A DNA stretch of 64,000 nucleotides from the NCBI GenBank assembly GCA_963978895.1, contig OZ022243.1, positions 15,106,765 to 15,170,764 of the forward strand, given 5' to 3'. Position numbers and translations under genes: made by a program. How positions within the stretch are numbered: the stretch's first letter is position 1; the number at the start of each line of letters is the position of its first letter. Of this stretch, positions 1-11,525 are shown one piece after another. Below the pieces are notes generated by a model, which worked only from the letters and a program-made list of their open reading frames with translations, ran no database searches and was not told the origin of the DNA. This DNA is from Erpobdella octoculata. Its lineage: Eukaryota; Annelida; Clitellata; Hirudinida; Erpobdellidae.

Positions 1-1114
1 AATATTTTAAATTAAAAACAGAAAATAAAAAAGAAGTAAAAGAAAAACAAGTTTTTCAGCACAAATTTTTATTTTTATTTTTTTTTAGGTTTGTGAAAGG
101 AGTTAGTTAACCCCGCGAGTGACTCAACCTGAGCAATGCGTGTAAACTCTTTACTTAACTTAAGGGAGCTACGATGGTGACGCCGGTGAGATTCGAACCA
201 CCGACCTATAAGCCGACAGGGTCAGCGTAAGGTTAAGTTTGAAAAAGTCATTTTGTCAGCAAAATTACAAAGGGTGAAAATTTGTATGCTTTCTTTTTGC
301 AAAGGGTGCATGCACCCTTTTTCACCCTACCTGGGTACGGGCCTGGTTAAACCTAACAAAAGGAATTGAAGTTGAACTTTTTTAATAACAATTTTTTTTC
401 TTTTTTTTATCTCACTTTTTTCTGTATTTTTTCTTTGTAGCAATGTCAATACAAGACACTTTTTTATTGTGTTGCGGAGTTAGGTCATCAAATGAGAATA
501 ACTTTTTAGCTGTAGTATTAAGTACTTGAATCGTTTCAATCAGACGGAAACAGCTATCACTTATTACAGATGGCGAAATCTTTTTTTCTCGAAAAATAGC
601 TTTTTATTTTCATTGGTAGGCGTTTTCGTGGAAGTGACTATGTGTTAACCTCCAAACTGGAACGATTCAAACCACACTCGAAAAACTCGACTACTATAAT
701 TTTTGATAGCGAGATTTTTTCATGGCTACAGGGATAACATAAGCAGTTGCGCTTACTTTGGGAACTTGTCCGCCTTAAAACCGCACCTTTATCCGGTTCA
801 TGAAATGGTCAGAGAGTCAGAGAATAAATTGAAAATGGTTTTTTTCTCTACTACTCTTCTGGACCATGGAAAAAAGGTGTAATGGGTTGACATTGCTACA
901 GAAAGAAAGTGAGAAAGAAATAAAGAAAAAAAGATAGAGGAAAAAAGAGTAAATAAAAAGTTTAATTTAATTCCTTATGTTTGGTTTTACTGAATACAAA
1001 ATCAAGATGACTAACAACGACAGAAATGAAAATTAAAAAAAAAACTAAAAAATATTTTCAGGCCTCTCATTACGAAAATCTCGGATCTGCCGCTGTATAC
1101 CGTGCATCCTACAG
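1..1114. other. Intergenic, no gene recognised
   Basis: AT-rich sequence without a convincing exon. It holds a tRNA-like fragment (175-227) and, at about 328-345, the sequence CCTGGGTACGGGCCTG, which looks like the right-hand terminal inverted repeat of a hAT-type element. The matching left end is not in the window, so that is only a suggestion. Confidence 0.4.
175..227 (-). repeat. tRNA-like 3' half (tRNA-derived repeat fragment)
   Basis: On the minus strand a T-arm can be read: a 5-bp stem around TTCGAAT (box B, GGTTCGAATCTC), followed by a seven-base acceptor-like strand and CCA. No matching 5' acceptor strand or D-arm is present upstream. This is therefore a fragment of a tRNA-derived repeat or a tRNA retropseudogene rather than a working tRNA gene. 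The encoded CCA hints at a reverse-transcribed origin but could be chance. Confidence 0.35.
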
Positions 1115-1122
1115 CGTAGCCG

Positions 1123-2112
1123 CAGAGGCGTGGATTCAGCAAAATGTCGAAGGGGGCGAAGATTTTTTAACTTTAACCCAGAAAATCTTCAAACAAAAAT
1201 GACCATCCCAATATACATGTTGTATTTTCATGTAAATCATCATATTAGTTAAAAAACAGTTTTAAAAAATTAACTTTTATTTAATAATTTAATATTGAAT
1301 ACAGACAAAAAGCGTTTAAATTATGAATGTAACAAAATTGTCCACTGAATCATCAAGATCAAATAGACTAAAGGTACTAATAAAAGATTGGAAAATAATA
1401 GCAGAGATTTAACTAATTGGATATTAATCAACAAGTACGATAAATACTGCTTTCATACACGAGTCTAAATTTCATACGAGTTCGATCGGATGGACCGAAA
1501 GCCAGCATCAATCAATCAATCCATAAAATTTCTATAGCGCTATTTCCTTGGAGTTCAATAACGCTCGGACACGAACTTATTAAACAGATAAGTTTTAAGC
1601 CCCGATGAAAAACAGTGAGAGAAGGAGATTTAGTAAGAGAAGTAGGAAGAAAGTTCCAGAGAAAGGGACCAGAGTAGGAAAAAGAGCGTTTAGCAAAAGA
1701 ATGCTTAACAGAAAAAATGCGAAAGTGGCTAAAAGAGGAAGATCGAAGACCAGACTTACGAGGGATTTTATTAAGATAGTTAGAGGTAGAGTGGAGTAGA
1801 ACAATTTTTAATTGTAAACATTAGTAAGCAAATTTAAAAAATCAATTTATATTTAAGAAGAAGCTAGTGAAGACGAACAAGAGATGGAGAAAAAAGGAAA
1901 AGTAAAAAGTGCGAGAAACTAAACACTAAAAGATTGAAAAAAATTAGCAGTAGATTATAAGTAGATATAATTCAAAAAGTATAATAAATACTGTTTTTAT
2001 CAACTAATCTAAATACTCATTCACGGGTGAGCTAGAAAAGACATTTTTATATTTGGTGGAAAAATCTTGGGGGGGGGAGCATGGCTCCTCTCAGCCCCCA
2101 TCCACGCCTCTG
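1123..2112. mobile_element. Non-autonomous hAT-type element with 8-bp TSD
   Basis: The left end reads CAGAGGCGTGGA and the right end TCCACGCCTCTG, a 12-bp terminal inverted repeat starting with CAG. The same 8 bp, CGTAGCCG, flank both ends (1115-1122 and 2113-2120). An 8-bp TSD with CAG...CTG ends is typical of the hAT superfamily. No transposase reading frame is left. A LINE 3' end sits inside it in reverse orientation, so the LINE jumped into an existing hAT or was carried by it. Confidence 0.75.
1500..1800 (-). repeat. LINE 3' end (CR1/L2-like), 5'-truncated
   Basis: The minus strand matches the C-terminal tail seen in the copy at 14.3-14.9 kb: a frame reading roughly 'F..S..WNSLP..L..S....[10 protein letters not shown]' followed by 'AATAGCGCTAT' and a tail of ATTG units (TCAATCAATCAATC on the plus strand at about 1507-1520). 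This organisation (RT C-terminus, short 3' UTR, short tandem tail) is typical of CR1/L2-clade LINEs. Only about 300 bp remain, so it is a dead 5'-truncated copy inside the hAT element at 1123-2112. Confidence 0.65.
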
Positions 2113-2342
2113 CGTAGCCGACCGACATTATATCTTTACCATAAATATCTATGATCTTTACTGACATATTATTACTGACAATATATTTTTAATTGACAAT
2201 ATAAGTTGTACCGACATATATTTTTAACTGACAATATAAGTTGTATCGACAATACCTATATTTTTAACTGACAATATAAGTTGTATCGACAATACCTATT
2301 TTTTAACTGATAAAATAAGTTGTACCGACAATATATTTTCTA
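2113..2342. repeat. Short tandem-like repeats of a ~50-bp unit
   Basis: About 2165-2335 has several near copies of 'TTTTTAACTGACAATATAAGTTGTA(C/T)CGACAATA'. No coding potential is seen. Confidence 0.5.
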
Positions 2343-2759
2343 AACTCCGCCTCGCTAATTGCGAGCTAGACCCAAGCCTGGATAAAGGAAGTGTGACAGT
2401 TAAAAGGATCAAACTTTGATCCACGACAGGAAGTACTTATGTGCTTCCTACATACAGCCAATTCAGTCTTAAAACACTTTGTGTAAAGGACTATAAATTA
2501 TCATAAATATATATATATATATATATATATTACCGCCAGAATGTGGAGACCCCCCGTCCCAACGCGCCTGCTCACAACACTTAACACAAGCTTTTTTTAT
2601 AATAGTTTATAGTCCTTTACACCAAGGTTTTAAGACTGAAATAGCTGTATGTAGGAAGCACCTAAGTATTTCCTGTCGTGGATCATAATTTGATCCTTTT
2701 AACTTTTTCCTCCTTCTTTCTCCAGGCTTGGGACTGGCTTGCAAATGCAAGGCGGAGTT
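2343..2759. mobile_element. Foldback/MITE element with ~180-bp inverted arms
   Basis: The left arm starts AACTCCGCCTCGC and the right arm ends in the reverse complement (GCAAGGCGGAGTT). The arms share long matched blocks, such as the CCAAGCCTGG block, the GATCCACGACAGGAAGTA block and the CAGTCTTAAAACAC block. An (AT)n run at about 2509-2530 lies near the centre. There is no coding capacity. A fragment of the same family (TTTTCAGTCTTAAAACACTT...) recurs at about 5070-5110 inside a nested hAT. No clear TSD was found. Confidence 0.65.
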
Positions 2760-3000
2760 GTAACACAAGCCAGTTTAAGTACTTACTTATATTCAATAGC
2801 TCTCCAAAAACATACATGTTTGATTCCAAAATTCCAACATACAAAAGTTTTGACGGACTGTAAGACTTTTAATTCGAGAACCTGCTTGCCTAAAAATAGT
2901 CACATGAAAATTGAGGAGAGAACTTTTTCCCCTGTCTCTCTTAAGCCTATGGTGCCTATGTCATTCGATAATTTATCGGGTAAAATCGTTTATTGATTTA

Positions 3001-3262
3001 AGTAGCGGGGTACCGGACACTGTCCGGAGTTTTCTATCATTTTTCTTTCGTTTTTGTTATCTAGCTCTTCCGCTACCGGTCACTTTTTGTTCCCACTTGC
3101 GTTCACGTTCCCGCTCGCTTTCCAGTTTACGTTCGCTCTCTCGCCCCACTCACTTTGTGACTGATCTAAATTTTTCACAAAAACCTTTCTCTATTGATTT
3201 TCAATGTTGTGTGAAAGTTTTATTACGATCAGATAAGTGGTTTAGCAATGCATAAAGGACAC
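3001..3262 (-). mobile_element. Helitron/Helentron-like repeat (degenerate copy)
   Basis: Read on the minus strand, the element begins near TCCTTTATGCATTGCTAAACC and ends in a GC-rich hairpin (CCGG...CCGG) followed by CCCCGCTA. That layout, a 5' TC start and a 3' hairpin a few bases before CTRR followed by T, matches Helitron ends. This copy is degenerate: the final CTAG is altered. The interior has a C/T-rich minisatellite that gives false RS-rich reading frames. Assignment to Helitron/Helentron is inferred from the ends only. Confidence 0.45.
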
Positions 3263-3971
3263 ACACAGACATTTTATATCTATATCCCGCCGAGTCTCGC
3301 TCTGGTAATGACAATCAACAGTTAAAAGTGTTGATATTTTATATAAATTATATAATTTTATTTTATTTTAATAATTTAATTGCAATTTAATAAAATTATT
3401 AAAAATATAAAAATATGTTACTTACAGTTTTATGGTATTTAAATAGATAATTTGTTTGTTGTCCCTATAATCGCTTGTATTTCTTTAGCGATGTTCCCAT
3501 AGCTTTTTTACGAATCGAACTTTTATAATTTTATATTGTTAGGTAAGTTGCTGCGATAAATAAAGTGTGAGGTTAGACTTTTTATGGAAGATTTTTTGCT
3601 CAAATATTAAATGTTTTATTACTTTTTATTAGTGATCGGCCTATATATGCGGTTTTCGGAAGTTGAATTCGGTAAAAGCGAACAAGTAGAGCCCCCGTCC
3701 GGAAATCAAATATAAACAAATTTTGGCTCCACCCCCAACATCTGAAGCTCCACCTACATTGATTTATTAATTGATTTATTATTTTTATTTGATTTATCAT
3801 TTCATTAATTTTATTTTTGTAAATTTAAATATTTTTATTTTGTCTATTCACTATTTATTTCGAGATGAATTATCTAAATAAGGCTATTTGAAAATATGTG
3901 CTTTTTGTGCGAACAAGTACCGAGAACAAAACTGAAAGTTTTTTATTGAAAAAAATCACAAGTATTAAAAA

Positions 3972-6184
3972 TTAAACAGGGTAATAATGTCTGATAAGGT
4001 CCACGGCTTTCTGGAAGCAAAAGCTCTTTGGCCCCCTTGCCGTCCGATGCCACAAATACTCATCCAAGTAGGAGCTGATGTGCTCATCGGTTGTCCCTCT
4101 CATTCTTTTGAATTTTTCTTTGGCATTTCGCCAAACATTCTCTATTCTCTGGGTGTGGACACCGTTAGCTGCCACAAATGTCACTGAGTGGTTCACTATA
4201 GCGTGGGCCAACCCAGTGACAGCTGTGAGCCTTTGATATGCCCCCCACCGATCGCTCCATACCGTTGTACCTGTCACCAGTAACGAATAATGTTATTTTA
4301 ATTCAATTATTGAAATATTTAATATAATAATAATAATAATAATAATATACCTGGCAGAACATATTGCGTAATGATTGGCAGAAGTGTTGCGGCATCTCTC
4401 TTTTCAACCTCCACCAAAAAAGCTACCTTGGTTGTAGCATCGATGCCACCGAAAACCCATCTTTGCCTTGAGGGCCTTGCGCGTCCGTTCCTGGTCCTTA
4501 AGTAATGATATAGATGAAGATTAAGTTTCAATAATAATACAAATCGAGCTGATAACGCAAATATTACTATTACTACCTTTTCAGTGCCGAAATGAGACTT
4601 TCATCGATTTGCACGATGTGTCCCGGTCCTCCTATCCGGATAGGGTTATCTCTAACCAGTGATATTCAAGTTAACTGTAACACTAACTGAAATCGGAAAA
4701 TAATAGAAAAATAATGGTCAGTTAAGTGTAATAGTAATAGTAACTGAAATACGGCGAATAACTCTAACTGTAATAGTAACTGAATAATAAATTCAGTTAA
4801 ATAATACAAAAATAATTAATAACTGAAAAATATTTTTAATGTAATTTTTTTCTAAATAAATTAATTATTAGATTTATTTTTTTATCTAAAGATAAAAATC
4901 GAGTTCTTTGGTGTTACCAAACAAATAGTATATATATGGTGCTGTTTAGTTATTCGCGGCATTTTGTTATTATTGATAGTTGATAGTGCTGTTGCAATCG
5001 TCTTCTGATGAATTGTGCCAACCTCCTTTGAAAAGATTTAAGAGGCTTGCCCAAGAAATTGAAGCTTTTCAGTCTTAAAACACTTGGTGTAAAGGACTAT
5101 AAACTATCATAACATAACAAAAATTGAAGCTTCCAGTTCTCCGAGCAAGCAATCTAGGCACGGAAGTTTTGTTGAGGAAAAACTTAATGCTTATCTTGGG
5201 GCTTCAAAAAGATTAGCTGCTAATCAAACTGGATTAAGTTTCTGGACAGCCTCAGAAACAGTGTATCCTCTAATAGCGGCCTTCGCTAAAGACCTTAGAT
5301 CTGCACCTGCTTCAGAAGCATATGTGGAGCGCATCTTCTTGGTTTGCAGGAAAAAGAAACAGGCTCTCCAAGAATCTAGAAACACGTGTTTTTTTTAAAT
5401 GAACTCGAAGTTTTGCCATTTTGTAAATAAACAAACAAAAAAAATTTTGTTTGGCTGTGTATAGAATCTACAGTTAACTGTAACTTTAACTTAAAAATAA
5501 ATAAGTGTAATAGTAACTGAAAAATGTTTGTGGAAAAATAACTTTAACTGAAACTGAAAAATGTTGTAACTTTAACTGTAACTGTAACTGAAAAGTTGTA
5601 ACTGAAATATCACTGTCTCTAACCCAATACTGGCACAGGTCTCTCATCATGTTAAACCAGTTGGGCAGAGTGTGATCCGTGCTGAGACCAAGCCACTTTT
5701 TCAAAGTGACTTGGCTCACGTCATAGAAGGACCAGTACCAAATCATCTTTAATTAATAATAGTACTGATCATTTCATCAATAACTAACAGTTAAAAATTA
5801 TTCAGATTAAAAATAAATCACTCTTACCGTTATAAGCTTTTTTAACGGTATATGGCTTTTGTCAAAAAAACTTCCATGTCTCAGGGACTTGCTTGCACGG
5901 CACACTTTACGCGTGCACCGCCAAATAGACCCGTCGTCGACATTCTTCGGAGTCCTTTTCATCGGCCCTTGGCAGACGTGGCAACTTCTTTCTCTCGCCA
6001 ACAGACCGTGCAGCATTGCCCAGTCAACAACTTCTGCATTTGTTTTTGACATTACCGCGTTAAAATCAAAAATATCCAAATTCGAAAGATCCGGATAAAC
6101 AACTAAAGCCATTTTATAAGACAATGTACGGAAGAACAACGCTAATACGACAGAGACACGCACAATCGCCAAAAAGAAAGACAC
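3972..6184 (-). pseudogene. Merlin/ISXO2-like DDE transposase, interrupted
   Basis: Coding blocks on the minus strand, in order: 6111-5826 (N-terminal part with a zinc-binding-like CHVC...C...C pattern, followed by a GT donor); 5746-5624 (helical part ending in 'DLCQYWV'); the nested hAT; then 4656-4574 with the first catalytic aspartate in 'VQIDES'; 4500-4352 ('WVFGGIDATTKVAFLVEVEK'); and 4277-3972 with the second aspartate in 'WSDRWGAY' and the last acidic residue in 'RIENVWRNAKEKFK'. This D-D-E arrangement and the HT(Q)RIENVWR block are characteristic of the ISXO2-like transposase domain used by Merlin. Short introns appear between blocks. The hAT splits the exon just upstream of the first catalytic residue, so no intact enzyme can be made from this copy. 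Confidence 0.82.
4657..5615 (+). mobile_element. Internally deleted hAT element nested in Merlin
   Basis: Ends read CAGTGATATT ... AATATCACTG and the 8-bp TSD TCTCTAAC is exact on both sides (4649-4656, 5616-5623). Subterminal regions are full of short 'AACTGTAAC' motifs in opposite orientations. At 5190-5397 (+) a frame reads like the hAT C-terminal dimerisation domain (…'PLIAAFAKDLRSAPASEAYVER'-like block then 'RKKKQALQ'), followed by a stop. The rest of the transposase is missing. Confidence 0.85.
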
Positions 6185-6689
6185 TCAAGGAGTGAAGCTT
6201 AGATATAGCCTAGGGCCATGGACAAAAGATTCTAGACAATTAATAAATAATAATTGTCTATCCCTAACACAGTCGGTCAATTCACGTTAATGTGAGATCT
6301 GGCATAACCGACACGGCTGTTGATGAACGTCTCTTCCAGATTTTGATTTATTATTTTTAAGATTTATTATTTTAAGATTTTTCTCGCGAACTCTCCAGAT
6401 GCGGTTCACTCAATGAAGCATGCCATGAGGCTCTCGATGAACGTCTCATCCAAACCATTAATATCAAATTAAAAGTATAAATCTTTTGCACAGTGATCAA
6501 TTCGTAAAAATTTGCATTAGTTTTTTTATTATTATATTATTAGTAGTTTTATTATTATTAATAATTGTGATAGTAGTTATATCTATGTAGGTGGAGCTTC
6601 ATAATGTTGGAGGTGGAGTCAAAATTTGTTTATATTTGATTTCCGGACGGGGGCTCTACTTATTCGCTTTTACCGTTGAATTCATGAAT

Positions 6690-7913
6690 GGTGCCGTATA
6701 GTACGAAGTTGCCGACCTCGAAGTTGCCGACCATCGATTTTCGCCAATAACGTCGAACTTGCCAACCAGCGTTTTATCAAAGCGTAGGACGTTGCCGACC
6801 ACCAATAAAATAAAACAACTCTTTGTTATTTTGTATTTAAACAATAATAATAATAATAATACAATTCATTTATACTACAACAATAATATTTTTGTTAAAA
6901 GAATGAGTTAATGTAAATAAACTAAACTTGAGGCTCGTTGACATTGGCTGGCAAGTTCGGTAAGCTCCGCCTCCATGCCAATTAAGTTAATAAACTAAAT
7001 AAGAATGAACAACTTGTTATATACATATGTTTGTATATATAAAATATATATTTTATTCTATTTCCTACTTAGTCATTTCAAAAGAACAACAATTTTTTTT
7101 ATACTCATTGAATCGACTCAGTTGGATCATTTCAAATTTTTCGTTCGAACTCGCCTATCTCTATTTTCTTGTCGAAAATATCTTTATGCCGTGTTTGCGA
7201 AAAAATTGTTAGCGGGAAGATGCACGCTCTTGAATGTGATGCTTGCCGAAATATATCCGACTGGAGGAAAGAATTTCAAAGGCATACTCCCAGCATGTGG
7301 CTGGTAAAATTGATACATACAGACTGTTGCGAACTGTTCAGTACAGTGTCAATTTAAATAAAAAATAATATTTTTATTCTTCATTAAATTTTTTTAACAA
7401 TAATTATTTTTAATATTAATTAAAATTTTTCTTAACAATAAAAATGATTCTTACTGGTTTGCTGTGCAATAGTTAAGTTTATTTATTTATGCATTATTTG
7501 CATATTTAACTCTATTATGCTAGTAGAATAAAGTAGAGCTGCTTTTTAATTTACGTTTACTTTTCGCTTAACCTCGTGAGAAACTAACCGTGTGATAGTA
7601 ATAAACCAAAGTTGAGGCTCTTTGACATTGGCTGGCAAGTTCTTTGAGCTCCGCCTCCACGCTAATTATGTAAATGAACCAAATAAGATTGAACGATTCT
7701 TTTTAGTCTCAGTTGGATTATTTAAATGATTCGTTATTTTTGAACGATTCGTTCGAACTTCGCCCATCTCTATTAGCTAAAAATATTATTAATTACTTCA
7801 GAAAATTTTTTGACGAGGTCGGCAACTTTGTACGATCTTAAAAAACATCGGTCGGCAAGTTCCTACGTCATTGCGGTCGGCAACTTCGAGGTCGGCAAAC
7901 TCCGGTAGACACC
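6690..7913. mobile_element. TIR element abutting the Merlin insertion, 8-bp TSD
   Basis: The left end GGTGCCGTATAGTACGAAG and the right end (reverse complement GGTGTCTACCGGAGTT) lead into a shared block GCCGACCTCGAAGTTGCCGAC. The 8-bp TCATGAAT is present at 6682-6689 and 7914-7921. Inside are two direct repeats of about 85 bp (about 6927-7010 and 7610-7695, sharing 'GACATTGGCTGGCAAGTTC'). No transposase frame is evident. The 8-bp TSD is compatible with hAT or Merlin-type MITEs; superfamily not assigned. Confidence 0.6.
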
Positions 7914-8336
7914 TCATGAATTGCTCCAGTTTACGATGCACAGTCGTTTGAAATAACAGCAAAGGAACGAAAATTTTAAATTTATTTTTTAAAATTAAAT
8001 TTAATATAAGAAAGAACACAAGAAAAAAACGAAAGATATGAATTTTTTGTTGTACAAGTTAAATTTGTAATGATATATATAAATTTGAAGTTCACGATAT
8101 ACGACGCTATCTCTATAATACGTTTTAGTTTCGTAGTCAATTCTATATTGATTCCGATCTTTTATAAACAATTGTCAGAACGTTTGAGACTCAGCAAAGT
8201 TATTTATGATACCGAAGTTAGCAGCGCTGCTGGATATGCATGTGAAGTTAGCCTCGAGGCTGGCAATGCTAATTATAAAAATAAATAAATTGCATGCACT
8301 GGGGCTGTGCTATACGTTGTTGGACGGGGTTTAGTA

Positions 8337-9337
8337 TGGAATCGATTGGTATATTTGTGTTTTCTTCGGTTCAACAAATAAAAAAGTTGTAAGTCAAAAA
8401 CGACAATTTTCCGACTAAAATTGCATAAAATCAAGCTTGGCTCTTCTTTGAGAAATTCGAACTTTTTTTTAATTGCTGCACTGGGAGCATCCGAGACGCT
8501 TGTTTTTAGATAATTCAACATCAAATCCAACAATTTAACTTTCGCTCCTAGAAGTTAATAAATAAAATATGTTATCAAATGAAACGTCGAACCGTATACC
8601 AATTTCTCATAGCAAACCGAAACGTAAACAAACGCTGCGATTGGACAATCGAGTCTAGCTCACTGTGGCTAAATATGCAAAGTGACTACTCGATAACACC
8701 TCCTAACGAACTTACGGTCCGGTGGAGAGGGTGCAGGTGGGGACTGGGTGGAGTGCGAAAAATGTAGAAGGTGGATTCACCAAAATACACACTCTTAATG
8801 CTTTCTAAGGAAGAGTTTCAAACGATACATTTCACTTGCGCGTATTGTTTAAATTTGATTAAATTGCTACCTTTTTAACAAAACTTTTATTAATAAAAAT
8901 TTTTTTCGTAAAATTCAATGGATTTTTCTTAAAAATAAAATTTTCCTTAAAGTTCGTTAGGAGGTGTTATCGAGTAGCCACTTTGCATATTTCGCATAAT
9001 TAGCCACGGTGAACTAGACTCGATTGTCCAATCGCAGCGTTTGTTTACGTTTCGGTTTGCTCTGAGAAATTTGTATACGGTCCGACGTTTTATTCGATAA
9101 CTTTTTTATTTGTTAACTTTTAGAAGCGAAATTTAAATTGTTGGATTTGATATTGAATTATCTAAAAACAAGCGTCTCCGATATTTCCAATGCATTAGTT
9201 TAAAAAAAGTTGGAAGTTCTCAAAGAAAAGCCAAGCTTGATTTTATGCAATTTTTGTAGGAAAATTGTCGTTTTTGGCTTATAACTTTTTTATTTGTTGA
9301 ACCGAAGAAAACACAAATATACCATTTGATTCCAACC
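8337..9337. repeat. ~1-kb near-palindrome (foldback element)
   Basis: Arms of about 380 bp (8337-8715 and 8953-9337) are reverse complements with scattered differences. For instance GGTATATTTGTGTTTTCTTC at the left outer end mirrors GAAGAAAACACAAATATACC on the right, and CCTCCTAACGAACTTACG on the inner left mirrors CGTTAGGAGG on the inner right. The centre (about 8716-8952) holds a GGTGGAG-rich stretch. The frames over the arms are shadows of each other. It is probably a foldback MITE; no TSD was resolved. Confidence 0.7.
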
Positions 9338-9905
9338 AATGCATCGGACTATACATTTCAAGGTTGTAATACATCACACTTTGTACCTGACACATCGGAC
9401 CTATTGTTGAGCGCGTGTAAGACAACGGCCTAACCACTCCATTCATATAAGACATCGGATCTGTTATGCAACGAATAAGGCCTATTACACAACACAGTAA
9501 AGCCCGTTGAATGTTGAATAATAGTTTCTGCTTGTTAATGATTTTACGCATGGACGTCTATATAATAGCTGTTGTGTTGTACCCAGTTGGTCCCATATCT
9601 ATTTATCTGTTCGTATTCGATTTGTTCGGTCTGCATTTGGATTTATAGTTATAAAGCCTGTACTGTTTTTTTTAACATTGAAAATGTTGATAACATTGAA
9701 ATATTTAATAATATTTATCGTTGAAATTATGCTTTAGTTTAGTGACTGCGCTCAACACTTGTTTATTTAAATATAGCTATTTTTAGCTGTACGTTATCGA
9801 AAGTTTGTCTAGATACTCTAGATTGACGTTTGGAAACAGTTGGTATTGCTACTATTTTGAACAATTGGATTTATTTCTGTATTATAAAAGTTTTTATTGC
9901 TAAAA

Positions 9906-11525
9906 ATGCTGCACAAAAGCCAGGCATATCGTTGCAAAACAAACTACAAAAGTGATCCGGGACTATCGGCGGGCGAAAATAAACCAACAATGCATAGCGT
10001 TCCTACAAATGACAATACACTTCTACAGAAATATAATTAAAGCAAATCCTCGAAAACAGGCTTGCGGAGCCACCATTTTTTTCCACGGCTCGGCTCCGGC
10101 TCCCAAAAATTTGACCGCTCCGGCTCGGCTCCCGGCTCCGGCTCCCTATAAAGGGGGTGTCACACGAGACAAACTTGCGCAAATTTTTCACTGAAACATT
10201 TTTAACTGTTTATACTTACACTTTATTAGTTTATATGACAATTGTTAAATATTAAAACCGACCATTTTGTTTTTAGTCGATTTTAAATGTATACAAAAGG
10301 GTACATTTTGTTTTATGGTGCAGCAAAAATTTAATTTTAAATGCTTGATAAAATTATTCAGAGTTAAAATATTTTTACTATAAAGTTAACAAAATAATAT
10401 GCAATTGAAAAATTGTTATTATTTTATAAGAATATAAACACTCATCAAACGAAAGCAAATCTTGAAGCGCATCTCGAGTGTGTATTTGGAACATAATTGT
10501 ATTAATTTTTAATGCAGTTTTAAAAATTTTGAATAAAATAAAAAAAAGTCCAAAAATAACAATGTAACCAATAACAGAATTTGGCAGGTAAACAAACTAA
10601 AACGAAACGAAAACAATTCATTAAAGATTTCTTGTGGCGATGTGCGCGCGCGCTATCATTTGATTGAAGGCTGTTGCTGCTATTGTGACGTTTGTAAAAT
10701 ATTAAAACATTTCAAATTTGAGGGAGATAAACAATCAAATAATTTTAGAATTTCAAAGCTTTTCATCTTGAAAAAAATTCTGCTCATATAAAAAAATTTT
10801 GAGAGCCGGAGCCGCCAGATATTTTCGGCTCTGGGTCCGGCTCTGGCTCCGGCTCCCACAAAAATTAGCGGCTCCGGCTCGGCTCCGCAAGCCTGCTCGA
10901 AAAGACTGGAAACCAACTGCCAGTTCAAAAATTTGCTCAATTTTTTTTAATGAAGTGGACTTTGAATCCAGCTGTGTCGATACAAATCAGCATCGAAGAA
11001 GGAAAAAACTAAAATTAGAGTCCGGACAGCTTTTTCAACGTCGACTGAAAAAAGGTGCCGTGTCTAGTATTTTTCCCGGTGCTCCAAAATACTGCTCAAC
11101 TTGTAGAGTACCGTCAAGATCTACTGTTTGTGCCACAGTTTCAATTCGATTGTTTAGCAAATCAAACACCTAATGTTTTGGCAGAACGGTTGAAGAATGA
11201 AATGACTTTGCCAACAAACTTCACTATTACCACAATTGATGGCCTTTTGTTAATTTACTGTTTCAAAGTAGAAGCTGGTAAAGTTAAAGTGGCTGTTTGC
11301 ATCTCGGTGGCAGAAAATCTGTCAACGGTTGTCAGTGTGGTTAATGTAAATGTTCCAGCCGACACATTCAAAGATATGTTAACAAACGGATTAGTTACGA
11401 CAACGTCTCAGTTTATTAATTTGGCAGCTCGAATGAAGACTTGGTCAGAAAATTTAATAACTATAACCTGTCCGTCATTCACAAAAATGGCTTTTAGCAT
11501 TTTAAAAGAAAGAATAAACATCTAA
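9906..11525 (+). pseudogene. THAP-domain transposase remnant, split by hAT
   Basis: An N-terminal frame from ATG 9906 leads to 'AYRCKTNYKS'. After the nested hAT it resumes at 10904 with 'DWKPTASSKICSIFFNEVDFE' (about 10904-10965) and then 'RLKKGAVSSIFP' (about 11041-11075). These are the C-terminal blocks of a THAP C2CH zinc finger: [K/R]W.P...S.+C..HF...[D/E]F, then L+..AVP+IF. The ligand His of the CxxH pair reads Phe here, and stops or frameshifts occur. A further open frame of 156 codons follows (11055-11525) whose fold I do not recognise; from position it would be transposase body. It is not functional. Confidence 0.6.
10057..10895. mobile_element. Non-autonomous hAT element nested in the THAP finger
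   Basis: The ends CAGGCTTGCGGAGCC / GGCTCCGCAAGCCTG are perfect inverted repeats. The 8-bp CTCGAAAA flanks both sides exactly (10049-10056, 10896-10903). GC-rich 'GGCTCCGGCTC' motifs fill the subterminal regions. The inner approximately 600 bp is AT-rich and non-coding. It landed within the THAP domain codons of the surrounding P-like element. Confidence 0.88.

Larger units (their letters stand above)
3671..6674 (-). mobile_element. Merlin (IS1016/ISXO2-type) DNA transposon with 9-bp TSD
   Basis: Terminal inverted repeats of about 95 bp begin GGTAAAAGCG and end CGCTTTTACC. The 9-bp sequence GTTGAATTC is duplicated exactly on both sides (3662-3670 and 6675-6683). Merlin elements make 8-9 bp TSDs and start with GG. 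The minus strand encodes remains of an ISXO2-like DDE transposase (separate entry). The element was later hit by a hAT at 4657-5615, so it is inactive. Confidence 0.88.

Noticed and set aside
1605..1799. 64-codon Lys/Arg-rich plus-strand frame
   Set aside because: Antisense of the CR1/L2-like LINE tail.
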